This document shows positions 1-9,700 of a stretch of DNA of 64,000 nt, in pieces. Position 1 is the stretch's first letter. Each line of letters opens with the position of its first letter. Source of the stretch: an uncultured Roseovarius sp. GTDB taxonomy: Bacteria > Pseudomonadota > Alphaproteobacteria > Rhodobacterales > Rhodobacteraceae. Where the stretch lies: positions 682,001-746,000 of the forward strand of contig NZ_CANLER010000001.1 of the NCBI RefSeq assembly GCF_947489715.1. The letters are read 5' to 3'. The position numbers and the translations under genes are program-made. The notes under the pieces were generated by a model, which saw only the letters and a list, made by a program, of their open reading frames with translations, was not told the DNA's origin and ran no database searches.

Positions 1-710
1 AGCTCTGCGGTGTCCGATTCCAGCAGTCCGGCGAATGGCGCCCGGATCGACAGACGTTCGATTTCCTTTTCCGCTGCAACAACCGATGCTTCGGCCGATT
101 GGATGCCCGATTTTGTGGCTTCCAGCCCTGATCGCGCGGTTTCAACCCCGGCCATTGCGGCGCTGACCGCGGCCTTTGTGGAGGCCACGCGGGTTTCCGA
201 TGCAAATCCGCCCTCAGACAGTTTCGCCGCTGCATTATCGTTGATTTTTGCCTCTTCCAGACGGGCGCGCGCCTCATCCACCCGTGCCTCCGCTTCGGGA
301 ATGCGCGATTTGGCTTCCAGCAGGCGCGCCTGCGCTTCGGCCAGCGTGGCCTCGCGCGCGGCCGGATCAAGGCTGCACAGTAGTTGGCCCTCTTCGACAA
401 AGGATCCCTTGCGCAGCGGGTCCGATATAACTTGCCCCGAGGTTTCGGCGCGCAGTTCCACCTCGCGATCCGCTTCGGTCTGACCGCGCAGGACAACCGC
501 GCTGTCGATGGCGCGGGCGACCGAATGTATCGCCACAACCCCTACGGCCTCTGGCGCGTTGGCATCGCCTGTGGTCTGCGCCGCCTCAGCGCTGCCTTCT
601 GCGGTGCTTGCGACGGCTGTTTCCTCACCGGTCAGCGTGTCACGCTGAAAAATGAACACATAGACCAATGCAGAAACGACAATTGCCGCCAGAATCGGAA
701 AGAGACGCAT
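1..710 (-). CDS. HlyD-type membrane fusion protein of an efflux pump (5' part)
   Basis: Periplasmic adaptor subunit that would link an inner-membrane RND pump to an outer-membrane channel. The minus-strand frame is open from an ATG at 708-710 to the window edge, so about 236 N-terminal residues are visible and the C-terminus is missing. It starts MRLFPILAAIVVSALVYVFI, a single N-terminal membrane anchor. A biotinyl-lipoyl-like half motif follows (residues about 90-120, with GQVISDPLRKGSFVEEGQLL), then a long Ala/Glu/Arg-rich segment typical of the adaptor alpha-helical hairpin. An AGAAGG ribosome site lies 8 bases before the ATG. The pump gene should follow outside the window. The substrate cannot be told. 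Confidence 0.8.
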   Translation of the reverse strand, partial: MRLFPILAAIVVSALVYVFIFQRDTLTGEETAVASTAEGSAEAAQTTGDANAPEAVGVVAIHSVARAIDSAVVLRGQTEADREVELRAETSGQVISDPLRKGSFVEEGQLLCSLDPAAREATLAEAQARLLEAKSRIPEAEARVDEARARLEEAKINDNAAAKLSEGGFASETRVASTKAAVSAAMAGVETARSGLEATKSGIQSAEASVVAAEKEIERLSIRAPFAGLLESDTAE

Positions 711-734
711 GCGGGTACCTTCTAGTTCGTCCTG

Positions 735-755
735 CCACCTCGACTATTGAGGTGG
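735..755. promoter_or_regulatory. inverted repeat upstream of the efflux adaptor gene
   Basis: CCACCTC at 735-741 and GAGGTGG at 749-755 form a perfect 7-bp inverted repeat with a 7-base spacer. It lies 25 bases before the minus-strand start codon at 710 and could be an operator or a 5' leader hairpin. Efflux operons are often controlled by a TetR/MarR-type repressor, but none is visible here. Confidence 0.35.
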
Positions 756-921
756 GTATTTCTTGAGCGCTTTACAACGCCATATACACTAAACTGTCCG
801 GTTCAGATTATACTTTTCGACGCACCCCCGCAAGGTGGCCGTTTCCCGCCGTTTCGGCGGCCCCTTGGCAGGGCCGTGGCGACACGCTAAGAGGGGTCGA
901 AAATTCAAAGAGGCATCAAGC

Positions 922-1587
922 GTGAGCGATACCGACAGTTTTATTGATGAGGTCACGGAAGAGGTCCGCCGCGATCGTCTGTTCAAAATGATGCGGCGTT
1001 ATGGCTGGATCGCGGTTCTGGCCGTGATCGCCATAGTGGGCGGTGCCGCCTGGAATGAATGGACCAAAGCCAACGAACGCGCCGCGGCCGAGGATTTCGG
1101 CGATGCTATGCTGGCGGCGCTGTCGGTTCCCGATGGTGCCATGCGCGCGGCAGCCCTGTCGGATGTCGAGGCCCCGAATGCGGCCAGTCAGGCGATGATC
1201 GACCTGCTGGCGGCGGGTGAAGAATCAGGCGCCGAACCCGAAGCCGCGGCGCAACGCCTTCTGGCGCTTGCAGATCGCAGCGGCATTGATCCGGTTTACC
1301 GTCAGATTGCCACCCTCAAAGCGGTCGCGATCCCCGGGTCGGGTCTGACCGCTCAGGAACGCCGTACCCGGCTGGAAGGGCTGGCGCTGGAAAGCGGTTT
1401 CGTACGCCTTCTGGCCCAGGAACAACTGGCCCTGATCGCGGTGGAGCTGGGCGACAGGGACGGTGCCCTGACACAGCTACAGCAACTCGTCGCCGATGCA
1501 GAGGCCACGCCGGACTTGCGCCGTCGCGCGTCGCAGGTGATTGTGGCGCTTGGGGGTGACCTGTCCGAGGCACCCGAGGAAGAATAG
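922..1587 (+). CDS. YfgM-like tetratricopeptide membrane protein
   Basis: About 221 residues from a GTG start at 922, chosen because AAAGAGGC lies 8 bases upstream and the product then begins MSDTDSFIDEV, a typical family N-terminus. A single membrane span (residues about 27-44) is preceded by a basic stretch, and a helical Ala/Glu-rich periplasmic domain follows. In E. coli the family member YfgM associates with SecYEG and periplasmic chaperones. The genes that follow, bamB and der, reproduce the E. coli order yfgM-bamB-der, which supports the call more strongly than the divergent sequence does. Confidence 0.75.
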   Translation: MSDTDSFIDEVTEEVRRDRLFKMMRRYGWIAVLAVIAIVGGAAWNEWTKANERAAAEDFGDAMLAALSVPDGAMRAAALSDVEAPNAASQAMIDLLAAGEESGAEPEAAAQRLLALADRSGIDPVYRQIATLKAVAIPGSGLTAQERRTRLEGLALESGFVRLLAQEQLALIAVELGDRDGALTQLQQLVADAEATPDLRRRASQVIVALGGDLSEAPEEE

Positions 1588-1651
1588 AAACTACCTGTGC
1601 CCGGCGATCACGTCCGGGGCAGGGTCGCAGGCGACAAGTGGGGGCGTATCC

Positions 1652-2980
1652 GTGTTCAAATCGAGTGGTATTATTCTGGGCGCTCTGGGCGCCATTGCCC
1701 TGACAGCCTGTTCCAAGGACGAGCCGATCCTGCCGGGCGCGCGTGAAGGCATTCGCGACGTCAGCGTCGACCCCGCCGACATTCCCGCTCCGGCTGTCGC
1801 CGAGGATACTGCCCGCGCGCTTGCCCTGCCGCCAGCGCGGTCGAACGCGAACTGGCTGCAAAGCATCAGCTCACCCGGTACGCGCACCGATCACCCCGCG
1901 CTGTCTGCGGCCCCCAACCTGGCCTGGTCCGTGTCGATCGGCGCCGGTGACGGGCGCAAGAACCGGATCACCGCCGATCCCGTTGTCGGCGACGGGCGCA
2001 TCTACACTCTGGACGCCGAAGCGCGTGTGACCGCCGTTTCAACCAGCGGTCAGGTATTGTGGACCACGGACATGGTGCCGCCCAACGATTCGAGAACGGA
2101 TGCCAGCGGCGGCGGCCTGGCCTATGCGAATGGCACGCTCTATGTCTCATCCGGTTTCGGCCTGATGACCGCCCTTGATGGCGCTACCGGCGCGGAACGC
2201 TGGCAGCAGAACCTGCGCGCCACCGGTTCCGGCAGCCCGACCGTCAGCGGTGATCTGGTCTATCTGGTCGCCGGGGACGAGGTCGCCTGGGCCCTGGAAA
2301 CCAGCACCGGCCGTATCCGTTGGCAGCTTGCCGCCACGCCCGACATCAACAATGTCATGGGCGGCCCGGCCCCTGCCGTGACCGACAAATACGTTGTCTT
2401 TGCCTTCGGGTCCGGTGAATTGCAGGGCGCGTTCCGCAAGGGCGGCCTGCGCCTTTGGGACGCACAGATCGCCGGTCAGCGGCCGGGCTATTCCGCCGCC
2501 CGCATCGGCGACATCACCGGCGATCCGGTCGTGGTCGGCGATACGCTTTACGCCGGCAGCCACTCGGGCCGCACCGTGGCGCTTGGCCTGGGCAACGGCA
2601 AACGCAAATGGACAGCCAATGACGGCGCACTGAACCCGGTCTGGCCTACGGGCGACTCGGTCTTCATGATCTCGGACCGCAATGAACTGATCCGCCTCAA
2701 TGCCGAGGATGGCACCCGCATCTGGGGCAAGGAACTGCCCTTCTTCACCAAGGACCGCCCGCGCCGCCAGGCCGAAATCTTTGCCCATCACGGCCCGATC
2801 ATCGCCGGTGGCAACCTGATCGTCGCCTCCAGTGACGCGCAACTCAGGCTGTTCGATCCGGTTTCGGGCGCGCTACGCCGGTCGGTGTCGATGCCGGGCG
2901 GCGCTTCGACCAATCCGGTCGTCGCCGGGAATACGCTTTACGTGGTGACCACCAAGGGGCAATTGGCCGCTTTCCGTTAG
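1652..2980 (+). CDS. bamB: outer membrane assembly lipoprotein BamB-like (PQQ beta-propeller)
   Basis: About 442 residues from a GTG at 1652. This start gives a clear lipoprotein signal, MFKSSGIILGALGAIALTAC, with lipobox LTAC and an acidic residue soon after the Cys. The mature part has repeated PQQ-type blades (for example VTAVSTSGQVLW and LTALDGATGAERWQ) spread over residues about 90-440, consistent with an eight-bladed propeller. BamB is the scaffold subunit of the BAM complex, which inserts beta-barrel proteins in the outer membrane. It lies 64 bases after the YfgM-like gene and 51 before der, probably as one transcription unit. Confidence 0.85.
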   Translation: MFKSSGIILGALGAIALTACSKDEPILPGAREGIRDVSVDPADIPAPAVAEDTARALALPPARSNANWLQSISSPGTRTDHPALSAAPNLAWSVSIGAGDGRKNRITADPVVGDGRIYTLDAEARVTAVSTSGQVLWTTDMVPPNDSRTDASGGGLAYANGTLYVSSGFGLMTALDGATGAERWQQNLRATGSGSPTVSGDLVYLVAGDEVAWALETSTGRIRWQLAATPDINNVMGGPAPAVTDKYVVFAFGSGELQGAFRKGGLRLWDAQIAGQRPGYSAARIGDITGDPVVVGDTLYAGSHSGRTVALGLGNGKRKWTANDGALNPVWPTGDSVFMISDRNELIRLNAEDGTRIWGKELPFFTKDRPRRQAEIFAHHGPIIAGGNLIVASSDAQLRLFDPVSGALRRSVSMPGGASTNPVVAGNTLYVVTTKGQLAAFR

Positions 2981-3031
2981 GCGCGCAATGCTGTAACAGG
3001 GCCGCCTGATCGGTTCCGGAGCCTGAAGGAC

Positions 3032-4489
3032 ATGAGTTTCACCCTTGCCATCGTGGGACGCCCCAATGTGGGCAAATCCACGCTGTTCAACCGCCTTGTC
3101 GGCAAACGGCTTGCCCTGGTCGATGACCAGCCGGGCGTGACGCGCGACCTGCGCGAGGGCGAAGCGCGCCTGGGCGATCTGCGCTTTACCGTCATTGATA
3201 CCGCTGGCCTGGAAGAAGCAACAGACGCCTCGCTTGAAGGCCGGATGCGCAAACTGACCGAACGCGCGGTCGACATGGCCGATATCTGCCTGTTTCTCAT
3301 TGACGCCCGCGCCGGGGTGACTCCCACGGATGAGATTTTCACCGACATCCTGCGCAAGCGCTCGGATCATGTCATTCTGGCCGCCAACAAATCCGAAGGT
3401 GCCGCCGCCGATGCGGGCGTAATCGAGGCTTATGGGCTGGGCCTTGGCGAACCCATCCGCCTGTCCGCCGAGCACGGCGAAGGGCTGAATGACCTTTACG
3501 CGCAACTGATGCCACTGGCCGACGCGTTCGAAGAACGCGCGCGCAAAGAGGCTCCCGAAACCGATGTGATCTTGGAGGAAGACAGCGAAGACGGCGTGCG
3601 TGTGCCCACCAAATCGCGCCCCTTGCAAGTGGCTGTCGTGGGGCGGCCCAATGCCGGGAAATCCACCCTGATCAACAAGATACTGGGCGAAGAGCGTCTG
3701 TTGACCGGCCCCGAGGCCGGGATCACCCGCGATGCGATCTCTGTGCAGATCGACTGGGATGGCCTGCCCACGCGCATTTTCGACACCGCAGGCATGCGTA
3801 AAAAGGCCAAGGTACAGGAAAAGCTTGAAAAGCTTTCTGTGGGCGACGGTCTGCGCGCTGTGAAATTCGCCGAGGTCGTGGTTGTCCTGCTCGATGCCGC
3901 GATCCCCTTTGAACAGCAGGATCTGCGCATCGCCGATCTGGCCGAACGCGAAGGCCGCGCCGTGGTGGTCGCGGTGAATAAATGGGACGTGGAGCCGGAA
4001 AAACAGCAAAAACTGCGCGATCTTCGTGAATCGTTCGAACGGCTTCTGCCACAGTTGCGCGGCGCGCCACTGGTGACGGTCTCGGCCAAGACGGGCAGGG
4101 GGCTCGACCGGCTGCGGCAGGCGGTGGAAAAGGCCAACGAGGTCTGGAACCGCCGGATCACTACCGCGCAGCTCAATCGCTGGCTGACCGGCATGCTGGA
4201 ACAGCATCCGCCCCCCGCGCCGGGCGGCAAACGCATCAAGCTGCGCTACATGACCCAGGCCAAGACCCGGCCACCGGGCTTTGTTGTGATGTGCTCGCAT
4301 CCCGACAAGCTGCCTGAAAGCTATTCGCGCTACCTGGTCAACGGGCTGCGCACGGATTTCGACATGCCCGGCACGCCCATTCGCCTGCATATGCGCAGCC
4401 AGTCGGACAAGAACCCTTACAAGGCAAAGAAGAAATCAACGCCCTCGCGTCTGCGCAAACATCTTGGCAAGCCTTCCACCAAATCCTGA
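3032..4489 (+). CDS. der: ribosome biogenesis GTPase Der (EngA)
   Basis: 485 residues, a normal length. Two tandem G domains are visible: P-loop GRPNVGKS at residues 9-16 with DTAG and NKSE motifs, and a second P-loop GRPNAGKS near residues 204-211 with DTAG and NKWD. A KH-like domain follows, then a basic tail rich in Lys/Arg/Ser. Der is an essential GTPase for 50S subunit maturation. The ATG at 3032 lies immediately before the first G domain, as usual. Confidence 0.97.
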   Translation: MSFTLAIVGRPNVGKSTLFNRLVGKRLALVDDQPGVTRDLREGEARLGDLRFTVIDTAGLEEATDASLEGRMRKLTERAVDMADICLFLIDARAGVTPTDEIFTDILRKRSDHVILAANKSEGAAADAGVIEAYGLGLGEPIRLSAEHGEGLNDLYAQLMPLADAFEERARKEAPETDVILEEDSEDGVRVPTKSRPLQVAVVGRPNAGKSTLINKILGEERLLTGPEAGITRDAISVQIDWDGLPTRIFDTAGMRKKAKVQEKLEKLSVGDGLRAVKFAEVVVVLLDAAIPFEQQDLRIADLAEREGRAVVVAVNKWDVEPEKQQKLRDLRESFERLLPQLRGAPLVTVSAKTGRGLDRLRQAVEKANEVWNRRITTAQLNRWLTGMLEQHPPPAPGGKRIKLRYMTQAKTRPPGFVVMCSHPDKLPESYSRYLVNGLRTDFDMPGTPIRLHMRSQSDKNPYKAKKKSTPSRLRKHLGKPSTKS

Positions 4490-4581
4490 CGTAAGGATTG
4501 CCCTACCTTGACGCAGCCCTTGGTTGTGGCTGATGCTCTCCTGCAAGCGCGGTGGATTTTGCGCGGTCTTGGGGGACATTG

Positions 4582-5727
4582 ATGAAACGTATTTTGATTT
4601 TTTGTGATGGCACGTGGAATTCGTCGACCATTGAACACGTAACCAATGTCGTCAAAGTCTATGATGCGGTGGTTCGAACGCCGGATCAGGCCTGTCTTTA
4701 CATACCCGGGGTCGGTACCGGTGGCCGATTTGTCACCTTCGTCGGTAAGTGGGCCAACAAGATTGGCGGCGGCGCTTTTGGCTGGGGCCTGAACCGAAAC
4801 ATCAAGATCGCCTATGCCCAACTGGCCGAGCATTACGATCCGGGCGACAAGATCATGATTTTCGGGTTTTCCCGTGGGGCTTACACCGCGCGCTCACTGG
4901 CGGGGATGATCCGCAAGTGTGGCTTGCCACCGAAAAACGCGGTCACGGCACGGGTGGTGCGCAAGGCGTTCCGCCTCTATCGCAAGCGCGGCGACGCCAA
5001 TGCGCCGGACAAACCCCATATCCGGCGCAAACGGAAGGCGATATCGCCGGGATATGTCACGTCGATCAAGGACAGGGACACGCGAAATGACGGATCGCAC
5101 CTCTTGGAAATCGCCTATCTGGGTGTTTGGGACACGGTCGGGGCGCTCGGCATTCCCAAGAACCTGCTGGGCGCCGTGGGCAAGCACATCAACCGTCGCC
5201 ATCAGTTCCACGACACTGATCTGACCAGCCTTGTCAAATCCGCGCGCCATGCGGTCGCCCTGGATGAACGGCGCAAGTTTTATCAACCGGCCTTGTGGGA
5301 CAATCTCGACAGCGGCAAGAATGGTGGGCTGAACCGCGGTGTCCGGGGGGCAGGGCGGCCATATCAGCAGATGTGGTTCATCGGCGATCACCGGGTACTG
5401 GGCGGGCGCAGCACGGCGCGGGGTCTTGTTTCCTATGGGCTCAGCTGGATTGTCGCCGGCGCCAAGAAAGAGGGGATGAAGCTGAAACGCGACGCGGCGA
5501 TACCCGATACGCGCGGGGATGCGACCGCCTCTGCGCCCGAGATGAACAATCCGCGTGGTTTCTACAAGCTTTCTCCCAAACTGCTGGTATGGCGCACCGG
5601 CCCCCGGCGCAAATCCGACAGGCATCCGTCGGTCGACCAGCGCCTTAACGCCGACCCGCTCTATCGCCCGCGTTCGATGGCATCGCTCCGGCCGGATTTG
5701 TGGCAAAACAACAGACGCATCACCTAG
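4582..5727 (+). CDS. DUF2235 alpha/beta-hydrolase domain protein
   Basis: 381 residues from the ATG at 4582, with GGGGGA a few bases upstream. The N-terminus MKRILIFCDGTWN and the nucleophile elbow GFSRGAYTAR (Ser97) define DUF2235, together with a later GVWDTVGALG block. The family includes the Tle1-type phospholipase effectors of type VI secretion. No vgrG, PAAR or immunity gene lies next to it and there is no signal peptide, so a cytoplasmic hydrolase of unknown substrate is the safer reading. The stop overlaps the convergent TspO-like gene by 4 bases. Confidence 0.8.
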   Translation: MKRILIFCDGTWNSSTIEHVTNVVKVYDAVVRTPDQACLYIPGVGTGGRFVTFVGKWANKIGGGAFGWGLNRNIKIAYAQLAEHYDPGDKIMIFGFSRGAYTARSLAGMIRKCGLPPKNAVTARVVRKAFRLYRKRGDANAPDKPHIRRKRKAISPGYVTSIKDRDTRNDGSHLLEIAYLGVWDTVGALGIPKNLLGAVGKHINRRHQFHDTDLTSLVKSARHAVALDERRKFYQPALWDNLDSGKNGGLNRGVRGAGRPYQQMWFIGDHRVLGGRSTARGLVSYGLSWIVAGAKKEGMKLKRDAAIPDTRGDATASAPEMNNPRGFYKLSPKLLVWRTGPRRKSDRHPSVDQRLNADPLYRPRSMASLRPDLWQNNRRIT

Positions 5728-6422
5728 GCGGTACGGTTTTTGAACGCGAGCAGGGCCATCCCGATTGCCCCGGCAGCGGCAAGCAACGCGATGCCGGTAT
5801 TCTCACCCCAATTGGCAACAATAACCGCCACCAGCGCCCAAACCACCGTCAGCCCGTATTCCGGCGCCTGTCCCAATGCCATCTGTATCCCTGCCGCAAA
5901 GACCAGTGCCGCACCAAGGGCGATCCACGCCCACCCGACTTCTTCGACACCGATCCCGTACCCGGCCCCGAGCAGGCCAAGCGACACGAAACTCGCCGCC
6001 GTCAGCCACCCCGCATAAATCGACAGCGGCGCCTGCAACAGCCAGCGATCCGGGCCTTTAGACCGGAAAAGAGCAGCCAGTGCCGTCACCAGCATCACCC
6101 AGATCAGGATCGTCGCCATCACCGGGCTGACCTGCGCCACCGATAGCCACGACGCCCCCACGGCAAGGCTGATGAAAAGCGGCCAGCGGGGCCGGTCCCA
6201 CACCGCATCGGTATCGCGCCGCAACAGGCCAAACCCGCCATGCACCAGCAACCAAAGGTAAATCAGCCCCCAGATCGAAAACGCATATCCCGCGGGCTGC
6301 ACCGGCGGATTGTCCTGCGCCACCGGGTAAAGGTTGGGATCAAACCCGTCAAACGGCACGAAAAATGGCGACACCGCAAACGCAAGTGCCGCCACGGCGA
6401 CCAAAATGGCCTTCATTCTCAT
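5724..6422 (-). CDS. TspO/MBR-related membrane protein (tryptophan-rich)
   Basis: About 232 residues if started at the ATG at 6422, which has ACAGGGG about 10 bases upstream. A GTG at 6449 and an ATG at 6431 are possible alternatives, but the second has its ribosome site almost touching it. The product has six or more hydrophobic spans and Trp-rich motifs such as YAFSIWGLIYLW, as in TspO/MBR-like proteins. TspO family members bind tetrapyrroles and act as sensors in some Rhodobacter species. This longer type has no proven function. It converges on the DUF2235 gene with a 4-base overlap. Confidence 0.6.
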   Translation of the reverse strand: MRMKAILVAVAALAFAVSPFFVPFDGFDPNLYPVAQDNPPVQPAGYAFSIWGLIYLWLLVHGGFGLLRRDTDAVWDRPRWPLFISLAVGASWLSVAQVSPVMATILIWVMLVTALAALFRSKGPDRWLLQAPLSIYAGWLTAASFVSLGLLGAGYGIGVEEVGWAWIALGAALVFAAGIQMALGQAPEYGLTVVWALVAVIVANWGENTGIALLAAAGAIGMALLAFKNRTA

Positions 6423-6468
6423 CTTATCCATGCCCCTGTAACGTATCACGGGGCGGTTTGGTTCACAT

Positions 6469-7761
6469 TCAGATCAGGTTGCCATCCGCCGCCAGCGCGG
6501 TCTTGCCGCCCAGATACCCGTGCAACACCTCGGGCAGACGCACCGATCCATCCGCCTGCTGCCCGTTTTCCAGCACCGCGATCAGGCACCGCCCCACCGC
6601 CAGGCCCGAGCCATTCAGCGTATGCACGAATTGCGGCTTGCCGCCATCCTTGCCCTTGAACCGCGCATTCATCCGCCGCGCCTGGAAATCCCCACAGACC
6701 GAGACCGAGCTGATCTCGCGATAGGTATCCTGCCCGGGCAGCCAGACCTCGATATCATGCGTGCGCCGCGCCCCGAACCCCATATCGCCGGTGCACAGAA
6801 CCACGGTGCGATAGGGCAGACCCAGCTTTTCCAGAATGCCCTGCGCACAGCCGGTCATCCGGTCCAGCTCGTCGCGCGAGGCATCGGGATGCGTGATGCT
6901 CACCATCTCGACCTTCTCGAACTGGTGCTGGCGCAACATCCCCGCTGTATCACGGCCAGCACTGCCCGCCTCGGACCGGAAACATTGCGTATGCGCCACG
7001 TAACGGCGCGGCAGATATGCCTCGTCCACGGTCACGCCATTGACGATATTGGTCAGCGTCACCTCGGCCGTGGGCACCAGCCACCAGCCATTGGTGGTCT
7101 CATAGCTGTCTTCGCCGAATTTCGGTAACTGGCCTGTGCCAAACATCATCTCGGGGCGCACCAGCACCGGTGTCCAGGTCTCGGTCAGCCCGTTCTCGTC
7201 GATATGCGTGTTCAACATGAACTGCGCCAGCGCCCGGTGAATGCGCGCCACCGCGCCGGACATGACGACAAACCGCGCTCCGCTCAGCTTGGCGGCGGTC
7301 TCGAAATCCATGCCGGGCTTCACACCCGCAATCTCGTAATGCTCCTTCGGCGCGAAATCGAAATTGCCGGGCGTGCCCCAGCGATGGATTTCAACATTGT
7401 CGTCCTCGTCCGCGCCATCGGGCGTTTCGTCAAACGGCAGGTTGGGCAGCCCCATCAGCACTTCCGTCAATTGCTCGTCGAATTTCTTGGCCTCGGCCTG
7501 CATCGCCGCCACCTCGGCCTTCTTCGCCGCCACCAGCATTCGCAGACGCTCGAATTCGGCATCATCGCCCTTGGCCTTAGCCGCGCCGACGTCCTTGCTG
7601 GCCTTGTTCTGCTCCGACTGTGCGGTTTCCGCCGCATGGATATGCGCTCGGCGCGCCTCGTCGATGCCCAGGATTTCCGCCGAAGGAGACGTCACCCCAC
7701 GCCGCACCATGGCGGCATCAAAAGCGGCAGGGTTTTCACGAATGGCGCGAATGTCATGCAT
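6469..7761 (-). CDS. serS: seryl-tRNA synthetase
   Basis: 430 residues, a full-length class II aminoacyl-tRNA synthetase that charges tRNA-Ser. The N-terminus [20 protein letters not shown] leads into the two-helix coiled-coil arm (residues about 30-105, Ala/Lys/Glu rich). The catalytic core follows with the motif 2 region ([20 protein letters not shown]) and the motif 3 region near [14 protein letters not shown]. It lies 46 bases downstream of the start of the TspO-like gene and on the same strand. Confidence 0.97.
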   Translation of the reverse strand: MHDIRAIRENPAAFDAAMVRRGVTSPSAEILGIDEARRAHIHAAETAQSEQNKASKDVGAAKAKGDDAEFERLRMLVAAKKAEVAAMQAEAKKFDEQLTEVLMGLPNLPFDETPDGADEDDNVEIHRWGTPGNFDFAPKEHYEIAGVKPGMDFETAAKLSGARFVVMSGAVARIHRALAQFMLNTHIDENGLTETWTPVLVRPEMMFGTGQLPKFGEDSYETTNGWWLVPTAEVTLTNIVNGVTVDEAYLPRRYVAHTQCFRSEAGSAGRDTAGMLRQHQFEKVEMVSITHPDASRDELDRMTGCAQGILEKLGLPYRTVVLCTGDMGFGARRTHDIEVWLPGQDTYREISSVSVCGDFQARRMNARFKGKDGGKPQFVHTLNGSGLAVGRCLIAVLENGQQADGSVRLPEVLHGYLGGKTALAADGNLI

Positions 7762-7878
7762 CGTTCAGGCGTCCTTGGGTTGAGTGAGTCGTCCCGCATC
7801 TTATGCCCCAGTTTTTCCCCGGGGTGTAGAGCGGGGTTTCACCTCACAGCCGAAAGAGATGATCACCACAAACCAAAA

Positions 7879-7905
7879 CCGTAGGGTGGGTGCAGCCCAC
7901 GCACC
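7879..7905 (+). repeat. REP-like hairpin element, copy 1
   Basis: CCGTAGGGTGGG followed by TGCAGCCCACGCACC. GTGGG (7886-7890) and CCCAC (7896-7900) can pair. The GTAGGGYGGG...CAGCCCRC layout recurs in reverse at 26832-26855 and in degenerate form at 36795-36810, so this looks like a dispersed extragenic palindrome. It lies just downstream of the pentapeptide-repeat gene's stop codon. Confidence 0.5.
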
Positions 7906-7917
7906 CCCGGTCAAGCC

Positions 7918-9636
7918 TCACCCATCATCCTTCGGAGGCTCCTGCGGCAAATATCCCTTTAAACCGGCCTGCCATTTCCGCCATTGCCGTTCGAAGTCAT
8001 CGGCGGGAAGCTTTTCTTTGGGCCAATGCGCGGGCCAATCTGGATGGTCCGATTTATGTCCCCCCGGCAAAATAACCGACCCGTCACCGAATATGACGTC
8101 CAGATGATCGTGGATTAAATTCAGATTTGTAAGGTTTACACTTCGCATAGCGGCTCCTTTGAATGAAGCGCCATCGATAAGTGTGCCTCCATCAAATTTC
8201 GTCTGTGAAAAGTCGGCTCCATCAAAAACTGAGCTAATCAAATCGTGCCCGCGCAGATCTACTCCCCACAGATTTGTCCCTGTAAAATTGACATCGTTAA
8301 GCTCTGCATTTTGCAAATCCGCCCCCCAAAGAATTGCGTTTTCTAGTTTTGCATCAAAAAGACGCGCTTCTTGTAATTTCGCTCCCTGAAAATTCGCGTG
8401 TTGCAACTTCGCTTGTTCGAAGTTGGCAAATTGCAACTTCGCATGCTTGAGATTCGCTCCCTGTAACGCTGCAATCGAGAGACGGGCACCCATCAGTTGA
8501 GCGTTCGCTAGCTGCGCTCCCTGTAATACCGCGCGCTTGAGATCCGCTCCCTGCATTCTTGCGCGACTAAGATCAGCGGCTAGCAAATCTGCATTTCTAA
8601 GGTCAGACCCCTGCAATTCAGCTCGCCTCAGGTTTGCTCCAGATAAATTTCGGTACTGCAGCTTAATTTTGCGCAGCGGTGCACGTTCCAATCCCAGACG
8701 GTAGCCATTTTCCTTTTCCAGTTGTTTCCGCTCCAGCGATCGCCGCTCGATCACTCGCAGTGCTACATCCACATCCAGCCGGGGATGGTCCCGATTTTCT
8801 CTTCCCCAGACATTCCAGTCGTCGTTCGTCGGTTCTTCGTTGGGCAGTGGTACATGTTCTCGACCTGCATTCTGCCGGATGTAGGCACAGAGGATCTCCA
8901 TGATTTGGATATGGTCGCGTACACTATCCTGACTGATACGTTCCAAAGCATAGATTGCACCAATTCGTACTTCTAGATTTGGTTCCGTTGTGTTGAGTGA
9001 CTGTCGTTCACGGAACTCGTCAATATATTCGCCTATTGTCAATTTGGGTGGCTTTTCGCCCCATTGCACGACAATCCTTCGTGTCACGCCACTCTCAGCG
9101 TCCGGATTGGCGTGTGCCAAAACAACCTCCCGTCCAATCCGACTGACTGTCCTTTCTGCACCTAGCCCTTCGACCGCCTTATTGATCCGGTCGGTGATAT
9201 GGCCTTGCTCGATAGTCTCAGTCTGGCGGCGCGAAAGCACCAGTCGATTCAAGGTCAGGGGCAGGGCGATCACAGCGCCAAGAACTGTTGTCAACGCCGC
9301 GACCTGTGCGATGGTAAAACGCCAGTTCCAGACCGCCTCGCTACCCGCCGGCACCGGATGCCAGATCATATCCAACACCAGTTTGTAGAGTCCGAAAAGC
9401 AGCGTCAGCAGGATCACCAGCCAGGTTGCACCCATGATCAGAATGATGGGGGCGCTGGCACTACCCAAACCGAGACCTTTCCCGAACCGTTCCAGATGAT
9501 CGGCGGGTGAGATCCAGTTGTCCGGTTTCTGCGCCGTGATCCATTGAATGAAAAAGGTTACCGCTGTCAGCGCGACAAACACCCACAGCAAGGGGTGGGT
9601 CACAATGGCGATGTAACTCTCATATGCACTGGTCAT
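7918..9636 (-). CDS. membrane-anchored pentapeptide-repeat protein
   Basis: 572 residues from the ATG at 9636, which has GAAGG 10 bases upstream. The frame stays open to 9945, but that extension is low-complexity and runs through an intergenic repeat. Three hydrophobic segments (residues about 14-32, 57-85 and 102-130) anchor the protein. A cytoplasmic region follows with the motif EVRIGAIYALERI. A block of about 35 A(D/N)LXX repeats then spans residues about 325-505, forming the quadrilateral beta-helix seen in this family. The protein lacks the features of gyrase-protecting Qnr proteins. Its function is unknown. It stands alone between serS and yajC. Confidence 0.85.
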   Translation of the reverse strand: MTSAYESYIAIVTHPLLWVFVALTAVTFFIQWITAQKPDNWISPADHLERFGKGLGLGSASAPIILIMGATWLVILLTLLFGLYKLVLDMIWHPVPAGSEAVWNWRFTIAQVAALTTVLGAVIALPLTLNRLVLSRRQTETIEQGHITDRINKAVEGLGAERTVSRIGREVVLAHANPDAESGVTRRIVVQWGEKPPKLTIGEYIDEFRERQSLNTTEPNLEVRIGAIYALERISQDSVRDHIQIMEILCAYIRQNAGREHVPLPNEEPTNDDWNVWGRENRDHPRLDVDVALRVIERRSLERKQLEKENGYRLGLERAPLRKIKLQYRNLSGANLRRAELQGSDLRNADLLAADLSRARMQGADLKRAVLQGAQLANAQLMGARLSIAALQGANLKHAKLQFANFEQAKLQHANFQGAKLQEARLFDAKLENAILWGADLQNAELNDVNFTGTNLWGVDLRGHDLISSVFDGADFSQTKFDGGTLIDGASFKGAAMRSVNLTNLNLIHDHLDVIFGDGSVILPGGHKSDHPDWPAHWPKEKLPADDFERQWRKWQAGLKGYLPQEPPKDDG

Positions 9637-9700
9637 CTGAAAATGCCTTCGTTCAATATTCCCCAATTCCCGCAACCATACCGCGAATTCGGCTAAACGC

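Noticed and set aside
2873..4390. Long minus-strand open frame opposite der
   Set aside because: Shadow of a GC-rich gene. The plus-strand Der protein has all family motifs and the antisense product has none.
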